Shown: positions 58,601-64,000 of the stretch, piece after piece
Layout: each line of letters opens with the position of its first letter
How positions within the stretch are numbered: the first letter of the stretch is position 1
Assembly: GCA_010015805.1 (NCBI GenBank)
Contig: ML978121.1
Location: 1,302,001-1,366,000 of the forward strand
From: Rhizodiscina lignyota
Taxonomy: Eukaryota; Ascomycota; Dothideomycetes; Aulographales; Rhizodiscinaceae
Direction: 5' to 3'
DNA length: 64,000 nucleotides
Position numbers and translations under genes: made by a program
The notes under the pieces: generated by a model
Told to the model about the DNA's origin: nothing
The model's database searches: none
The model's input: only the letters and a program-made list of their open reading frames with translations

Positions 58601-59540
58601 TGGCTTCTGATGCATTGACGTCGCTCTACGTCTCCGCATTAGAGTCTGCGCTACCCGCCGCCTCTACCTATGCACAGGCCCAGATTCTGTACACGGCGCT
58701 CTTTGTGCTGCTGCATCTTTCGAACGACGACAAGCGACAGTCAGCGATCAAGAACTTGATCTCTCATACAGCACCGCTGCTCTCGTTGGATCCGGAATTC
58801 TCGACCGTACTGGTTGGAGCAAAGCTCACGCCAAGCACCGACGCTACTCGCGCCCTAGCCACAGCTATGGAGACGAACCTCATCCCCGCGATCACGGACT
58901 TGCCCGGAACGCCTGGTGGCCTAGGCATTCTCGTCACATGGCTCGCCGAAGCGCAAGCTCTCTGGGCCCGCACAGTGCAGCACGATTCCGTTGCTCAGGC
59001 AAAGCACCTTATCGACGCTGGCCGCATCGCTGAAGCACACGCTGTTCTTGTACACGAGATTGGTCCGTCAGCTATCGTCAAGCGCAACTATGACGAGCTG
59101 CGTGAGGTGCTAGGCGGCTTTGAAGGCCACATCAAGCACATTTCCGGATGGAAGGCTGGCGGTGGTGTGTTCTTCGACTTTATCCATCTGCTTGATATGG
59201 GAAAAATCGAGGGCGCCGAGCAGGTCGCGGAGCGCAAGGAGAGGGTGGAGAGGCTGGTGAGGGGATTGGAATCGATGGCGAAGGGCATGGGGAGCGATGC
59301 GAGCGTTGTCGAGAGGGCGGGGCTGTGGGAGATGGGAAGGGTGGTGGCGGATAAGGCGGCGTCTGAAGAGGTGAGTTGCTTCCATCAACTAAGGTCTCGT
59401 GAGAAATGAAACTGACTGGTACCTAGGCCGTGCCTACATTGAAGCTTCTAGACATTCCTCTCACGGAAGACGTGTACCTGAAGCACATTCGGGAATTGAC
59501 CTTGGGCTACTATCGTGCGCTTATGGCCGGTGGTCAGTAA
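52679..59540 (+). CDS. NUP98-NUP96: Nup98-Nup96 nucleoporin precursor
   Basis: Six exons: 52679-52802, 52908-52994, 53197-56987, 57235-57465, 57520-59370 and 59427-59540, giving 2065 residues. Residues 1-900 are FG/GLFG repeats rich in Gly, Asn, Gln and Thr, with a GLEBS-like segment at about 205-255 (FEPVREKEGS, YQGFSFEELRLADY). Residues about 915-1061 are the Nup98 autoproteolytic domain (WSQPSIAELKKM, then WTFKVEHY). The predicted cleavage is between Tyr1061 and Thr1062. The remaining 1004 residues are the Nup96/Nup145C scaffold of the Y complex: acidic N-terminus, then WPHAKRPKT across a 247-nt intron, then the helical solenoid. Both products belong to the nuclear pore. The fifth exon may start 3 nt earlier (an extra Gln). 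A gene finder could split this at the TGA at 56991-56993, which is intronic. Confidence 0.92.
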
Positions 59541-60856
59541 CGCTTTGGCTTTGTTTTGGCTTCCTTCTATTTTGTTTTAATTGAGCTTCGTTGCTACTGG
59601 AAGCGAGCGGTTTCCTGGGCGGCACTTTGCTGCGCTTTGCTCTCGACGTGGCATTGAGAATTGGCCAAGCGGCAGTTCACATAAAAGTTGTACAATAGGC
59701 TGAGTTGGTTCTTGCGAAAGGAATACAGTATTTTAATACTGCGTAACTGCGCCCTTGTAACTGTCAGATTGCGTTGCGGAGCAGGTTTGCGTTGCTGATC
59801 CTCTGATCACTATGGAGTAGTAAGTGATAAACTCACCCAGCTGACTCGGTCAACACCGGTCAATGCGTCTGCTTCGTGATGCTCGTGATCTTGCAGTGGG
59901 GCAATATTCTCGCCATCCGAAACAAGACAATGTCCATTCTCCAGGCCGATCCGGTTCGACCGCAGCGCCCAAACCCGTGACTCATTGTCTCGGTCCTCGT
60001 CTCACTGGGAATCGCCGTCTTTGTAACAGAGGTTCCTGGAATTCAGGGCTTATTTGGCACAGCATCTGTCCCAATTGAGTTCTGGCCAAAGGGTCCGCTG
60101 GAACGATTGCCTGGTGACACATGGCCGCGCCGATGCGCGGAAAGGATTTGATAACGCGTCGTTCATTACAGTTGATGAGAAGTATGATGATTGCTTACGC
60201 ACTGTGCGAAATGTATGTATGCAATTGCACAGTAACCCTGCCCAAACGTGCACTGATCTCCGTGAAACCCGCTGCCAAGTGTACGAGATGGTAAATTGGG
60301 AGTTGCTCATACTGGAAGCGCAGTGGATGGGCAAATGAGACGTCCTGGGCGTTATGGAAAGTTTTACAAATCCGACACATCTTCATCTTTTGACTTCATC
60401 ACCCAATTGGTGCAGCGGCTTCTCCTTGAAAACTACAACCCCTATTTGACATCCTGCCATCCGAATATTATTGTGAGCATTATTTTAACGCTACGAAAGC
60501 CCATCAAGGAACCGGAAAACAGGATTATTCCATAGTCTCGGACGGTAGCTTGAATATGTTGAGACACATAAGAGGGCATGGCATAGAGTGATATAAATTT
60601 GTGGAGAAAGAAATCTGATATCAAAAGTTTTAGATCCACAAGAATGCAAGAGGCTGAGACTAGAGGCTGAGACAAGAAGCTGATATTTATCTCAGCATCT
60701 TGGTCGTAAGCTGCCCTTTGCAGCCCACGCACTTCAGCCTCGGATCACTGTCTGCTCCGCGCTTCGTTCCGTACATGTTACCTAATTATCAGAGCGCACG
60801 GCTTTCTGCCGAATTGCTCTACAGATCTCACATCTTCTCTACAATGAGCTTCAAAT
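59541..60856. other. Intergenic with ATPase relic
   Basis: Contains the P-type ATPase relic listed separately. The stretch 60160-60850 is A/T-rich toward the right and has no supported gene, although a 94-codon plus frame (60054-60338) overlaps the relic in another frame. Confidence 0.45.
59845..60151 (+). pseudogene. C-terminal relic of a P-type ATPase (Na/K type, IIC)
   Basis: In one plus frame, protein-like sequence reads CVCFVMLVILQWGNILA, then an Arg/Pro-rich linker, a TGA stop at 59978-59980, then VSLGIAVFVTEVPGIQG and FGTASVPIEFW before losing similarity and stopping near 60151. The order (FV-LV--QWGN helix, polar loop, hydrophobic helix ending in VPGI, then GT--VP-E-W) is that of the last membrane helices of Na/K-type (IIC) P-type ATPases. 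The rest of the gene is not in the flanking DNA, and the final helix and C-terminus are lost. It is an isolated, disabled fragment. Confidence 0.55.
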
Positions 60857-60870
60857 ATGTCACAGAATAG
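60844..60870 (+). promoter_or_regulatory. Overlapping upstream ORF
   Basis: An ATG at 60844 in a good context (A at -3) opens an eight-codon frame ending TAG at 60868-60870. It overlaps, out of frame, the start codon of the aspartate dehydrogenase at 60857. If the transcript begins upstream, ribosomes would meet this ATG first, so it could reduce translation of the enzyme. Transcript start is unknown. Confidence 0.4.
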
Positions 60871-61690
60871 CTTCGGATCAGTTCAGCGTGTGGCATTGGC
60901 CGGCTTAGGGGCCATTGGCTTACAAGTCGCCCGAACTCTTGATGCAGGCAAAATCAGGGGCTTTGAGCTTGCCGCCGTCGCAGTTCGAGACACGGAAAAG
61001 GCCAAGAAGACGCTTTCTGACTTTCAACGACCGCCGACTGTTCTTGATTCCGTCGAAAGTCTAGCAGAATATGCCGACTTGGTCGTTGAGTGCGCACCTG
61101 CTCGCATACTGCCGCAGATTGTACGTCCATTTCTCAATGCTGGCAAAACCGCGGTTGTAGTGAGCTGCGGAGCACTCCTGGAAAATGAAGACCTGCTACA
61201 ACTGGCACGAGACAAGGGCGGCCGAATCATTGTTCCTACTGGCGCCCTCATCGGCCTTGATGCAGTCGCGGCCGCGGCTGAAGGCACGATCTATTCTGTG
61301 ACGATGACCACTCGCAAGCCAGTCCGGGGCCTTTTGGGTGCTCCTTATTTGGTTGAGAACAATATTGACATCGAAAATATCCAAGAACCGATGCGTGTGT
61401 TCTCTGGCACGCCTCGTGAGGCTGCGAAGGGATTCCCAGCGAATCTCAACGTCGCTGTAGCAATTTCACTTGCCGGCATTGGGCCAGACAAGACAAAACT
61501 CGAGATTTGGGCGGATCCAAAGCATGAGCGAAATTCCCATTATATCAAGGTAGAGGCCGACTCAGCAAACTTTTCAATGGAAATCGAGAACGTCCCGTCT
61601 GAGGCCAATCCGCGAACTGGTCAGATCACAGCATATTCGGTTATATCGTGTTTACGCAAGCTCACAGCTCCGCTGGCTGTTGGTTCATAG
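60857..61690 (+). CDS. L-aspartate dehydrogenase
   Basis: Single exon, 277 residues. The N-terminal Rossmann fold has VALAGLGAIGLQVA and a following acidic/basic strand for NAD(P). The central segment VVVSCGALLENEDLL, then GGRIIVPTGALIGLDAV, and the C-terminal NPRTGQITAYSVISCLRKL are the aspartate dehydrogenase (NadX-like) family pattern; the conserved His is expected near NSHYI. The reaction is reversible oxidative deamination of L-aspartate to oxaloacetate and ammonia, possibly via iminoaspartate. Intronless and of bacterial-like length, so ancient transfer is possible but not shown. A class IV aminotransferase lies 1.7 kb downstream. Confidence 0.87.
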   Translation: MSQNSFGSVQRVALAGLGAIGLQVARTLDAGKIRGFELAAVAVRDTEKAKKTLSDFQRPPTVLDSVESLAEYADLVVECAPARILPQIVRPFLNAGKTAVVVSCGALLENEDLLQLARDKGGRIIVPTGALIGLDAVAAAAEGTIYSVTMTTRKPVRGLLGAPYLVENNIDIENIQEPMRVFSGTPREAAKGFPANLNVAVAISLAGIGPDKTKLEIWADPKHERNSHYIKVEADSANFSMEIENVPSEANPRTGQITAYSVISCLRKLTAPLAVGS

Positions 61691-62256
61691 CGAAATCATT
61701 CTCAAAAAGGATTTTCTGGAGGCTGTCTAAAGAGAAAGATGGGGTGGGGCAGGTGGCTTGCTGCTGGTCTATCTTTGTGGAAGGATTGCGGCACAGCACT
61801 GCGACGCTTAACCAGGACGTCGGGTTTCAAAGCCATGCAGCTTGGCTAGATTGGTTAAATTCCCTTACTTTCTTTTAAAAGAAGCTGCTCTCTCGTTACT
61901 GTTCCAGTGCGTCGCATTCATAAGGCTGCGCGCCTACCTGTGGTTTGACACTGTCGCTCGGTGCGCTCGGCTCAACCGGGGTGACGGATAGTGATGCTTG
62001 ATAATTGCTCTCATGATCTTCGCATTATTAGAAACATCAATGAATCAAGGTATCAAAAAAGCCCATCCGAGTAGCTAAGTGTTTTCGCTAACCTTATGAT
62101 TGGGCCCCGCAGCGAACACTTCTCAAACCGCGAACCACTTTGTTTGACAACCCCTCTTTTCACACGTGTATTTCTCTTCTGTCCTGAGAACCTTTATCTG
62201 ACTTTCAATTTACTCATACGATCACTAACTCTTTCCATACTGCACGCCTTATCGAA
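61691..62256. other. Intergenic between tandem plus genes
   Basis: 566 nt holding the 3' flank of aspartate dehydrogenase and the RING-gene promoter. Nothing else seen. Confidence 0.45.
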
Positions 62257-63282
62257 ATGCCACGATCGAAGTCTCGTGCCTCCTCCACCGAAGTGTGGGA
62301 TCCGTGGGCGGCGTTCAACGTGTACAACGACGAACGCGATGGTGCTTTCACCTGTACCGGAGAAACCATAAGGGGAAAGAGGTGTCAAAAACCTCTTGGG
62401 CCGAATAAAAGGACGGCAGATGATATTCTAAACCGGTTGGCGAGACAGCAACCTTCCACTACCCTGATGAACGATGAACTCGAAGAGCTTGCACACTATT
62501 CTTCTTGTGGCCAATATAAAGAGGCCCACTCTCGTACTGCTGCAGCGTACTTCAAACGAATTGTCGCTGATCTCGAGAACGCAAAAAATGGATCAGAACC
62601 AGCTTCCGCCAGCGCGGGGGCGTCACATGAGAACATACCGATATCACCTGAGCCAGAAGCTACAGATTCGACGCCTGAGAGTGAATCCACCATTACTGCT
62701 CTCCTGCAGACGATAGAAGACCAAGGAACTACTCATAATGCTGAGATGCAAGAGATACGCCAAGAAAGAGATGTGTTGCAAGAACAGGTATCAAGGCTTC
62801 TTCAAGAGAGAAATGCTGCCGAAGAATTAGCAAGAGCGCATCGAGCTGAAACGGAGAGCCTCCTTAGACAATGTTCCGAGCTCCAAACATTATTCAGCTC
62901 CTTGTCATTGAACTCGGAACCGAACAGCGAGGACTGCTCAGAGCAACACACTGCGCGCCGCCCGGTCGACAACGATTGTAGTATCTGTTATGAGAGCATG
63001 ATGAATAGCCCTGCAGAGAAGCTCGTATGGTGCAAGAAGGAGTGTGGGAAGAGCGTGCATAAGCTTTGCTTCATCAAGTGGCAGACGGAACAGATCGCTC
63101 CTCAGGGACGTAGTCTGCGCTGCATACATTGGTAAGTCCTTGTCACTTCCACATCAAGAAGGAGATGTTTCCCTCATGTGTTTAGAAAATCAAGGCTAAC
63201 ATCCATTTTCAACAGTCGCGCAGATTGGACCGGACCTTGTTCGCACGACAACATCTTGCCTCGAGACAACCATGGAGCCTGA
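62257..63282 (+). CDS. RING-type zinc finger protein
   Basis: Two exons: 62257-63131 and 63216-63282, giving 313 residues. The N-terminus has a small Cys-containing motif (FTCTGETIRGKRCQK). A central acidic Ser/Glu-rich linker is followed by a coiled coil at about residues 160-215 (QEIRQERDVLQEQVSRLLQ), then a C-terminal RING: CSICYESM, WCKKECGKSVHKLC and, across the intron, CIHCRADW. The ligand order C-C-C-C-H-C-C-C is complete only after splicing. RING proteins usually act as E3 ubiquitin ligases; the substrate is unknown. Similar CTG-RCxx-plus-RING proteins occur as expanded families in Dothideomycetes (family knowledge, not tested here). Confidence 0.8.
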
Positions 63283-63410
63283 AGACCTTGCATTGCATAT
63301 CGGTTCGAACATGATAACATTGATGTTGTTACGAAGAGATGCTCTTTACTCTCATCAGCAAACAACTCCTATTTTAGCTACGAGCGATACGATTTTCATC
63401 CCAAGACACT

Positions 63411-64000
63411 TCAAAGTTTCGCTTGCGTCTTTCCATTATAGTCAATCTCGAACGTGTAGCTCGGATCATAGTGCATAGCCCAATATCCATCCCAAATCGT
63501 AGTGGTAACAGGTCCAATCTTGCCGCCATTCACAGGCTTTCCGTCGAGGGATGTTATTGGCATGATCCCTCCCGCAGTTGTGCACATAAACAGTTCGTCG
63601 GCGTTGTAGGCCAATTCAACAGGTACAACTTCCATTCGGACCTCAATACCGTTTGCCTTTGCGACATCAAAAACGCTCTTGCGCGTGACGCCCTCCAGGA
63701 CGCCGCGATCCGGTGTGAAGATGATTCCATCCTTGACAACGACAATATTGAACCCCGATCCTTCTGTGAGGTTGGCGTCTCCATCTGTCAAGAACGGATA
63801 GTCGGCTCCGCGCTCCGCAGCCTCGAACATGGCGCGCGTCAGGTCACCCCACTGCAAATTCTTCACCGTTGGATCCATGGAACCTGGAGGAGTTCGCCGC
63901 ACCGTTCGAGCGATAACGGCGCTACCGCCTGGTTTTTGCATTTCGGGCGGCATGACCCAGATGTAGCCAGTAACGAACATGTACAAACTGTTAACCATCT
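63411..64000 (-). CDS. Class IV (branched-chain/D-amino-acid type) aminotransferase, 5' end outside window
   Basis: The last 196 codons are visible; the frame is still open at the right edge. Motifs of fold-type IV PLP enzymes: [29 protein letters not shown] (the conserved TEG-N-phosphate-binding segment), [11 protein letters not shown] and TTAGGIMPI. The catalytic Lys and the N-terminal domain are beyond the window. The C-terminus is TQAKL, a PTS1-type tripeptide, suggesting peroxisomal location. Substrates in the family include branched-chain amino acids, D-amino acids and aromatic amines such as (R)-1-phenylethylamine; which applies cannot be decided here. Confidence 0.85.
   Translation of the reverse strand, partial: MVNSLYMFVTGYIWVMPPEMQKPGGSAVIARTVRRTPPGSMDPTVKNLQWGDLTRAMFEAAERGADYPFLTDGDANLTEGSGFNIVVVKDGIIFTPDRGVLEGVTRKSVFDVAKANGIEVRMEVVPVELAYNADELFMCTTAGGIMPITSLDGKPVNGGKIGPVTTTIWDGYWAMHYDPSYTFEIDYNGKTQAKL

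Noticed and set aside
60054-60338. 94-codon plus frame overlapping the ATPase relic
   Set aside because: It starts in another frame of the relic and has no recognisable domain; kept as a possible chance ORF.
1-64000. tRNA, rRNA or CRISPR features
   Set aside because: No cloverleaf with a convincing T-loop, no rRNA-like conserved stretch and no regularly spaced direct repeats were seen by reading.

Overview
The window is nuclear DNA from a filamentous ascomycete (Pezizomycotina, most likely Dothideomycetes). Almost every gene is broken by short introns of about 45-80 nt with GTRNGT donors, CTAAC-type branch sites and YAG acceptors. The gene set is fungal: Zn2Cys6 regulator, Leu4, Scs7, CPY, an MNN1-type mannosyltransferase, an Nsp/GLFG nucleoporin polyprotein and an FRE-type ferric reductase. 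Gene order is dense and unlinked by pathway, with intergenic gaps of 0.3-2.5 kb. I rebuilt exon structures by reading both strands; in every multi-exon model the exon lengths sum to a whole number of codons.

Layout. 0-13 kb: 3' part of a membrane protein, a Ser/Asp-rich single-pass protein, an RBM39-like splicing factor, fatty acid 2-hydroxylase, a 93-aa protein and a secreted phytase-like acid phosphatase. 13-24 kb: MNN1-like mannosyltransferase, 2-isopropylmalate synthase, two copies of a miniature inverted-repeat element flanking a decayed zinc-finger gene, ribosomal protein uS13, SBDS/Sdo1 and carboxypeptidase Y. 24-33 kb: four consecutive minus-strand genes (FAD monooxygenase, Zn2Cys6 regulator, 2-oxoglutarate/Fe(II) oxygenase, succinate-semialdehyde dehydrogenase), which could be a small catabolic or accessory cluster. 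33-46 kb: a Mn-type CDF transporter, a CBM48-type protein with a long disordered tail, a VHS-GAT trafficking protein and a ferric reductase. 46-64 kb: peroxisomal acyl-CoA thioesterase, a secreted DUF1593 protein, centrin, a 2065-residue Nup98-Nup96 precursor, a P-type ATPase relic, L-aspartate dehydrogenase, a RING protein and the 3' part of a class IV aminotransferase.

Observations most worth following: the last intron of the acyl-CoA thioesterase has two acceptors 6 nt apart, one giving an immediate stop and the other a C-terminal SKL peroxisomal signal; the pair of TA-flanked MITEs around a frameshifted C2H2 gene; a C-terminal relic of an Na/K-type P-type ATPase; the four-gene oxidative/regulator block; an HY/T rather than HF/S processing site in the nucleoporin; and a 36-nt microexon in the VHS-GAT gene. 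No rRNA, tRNA or CRISPR array was seen. No clearly new multi-gene system could be proven from sequence alone.
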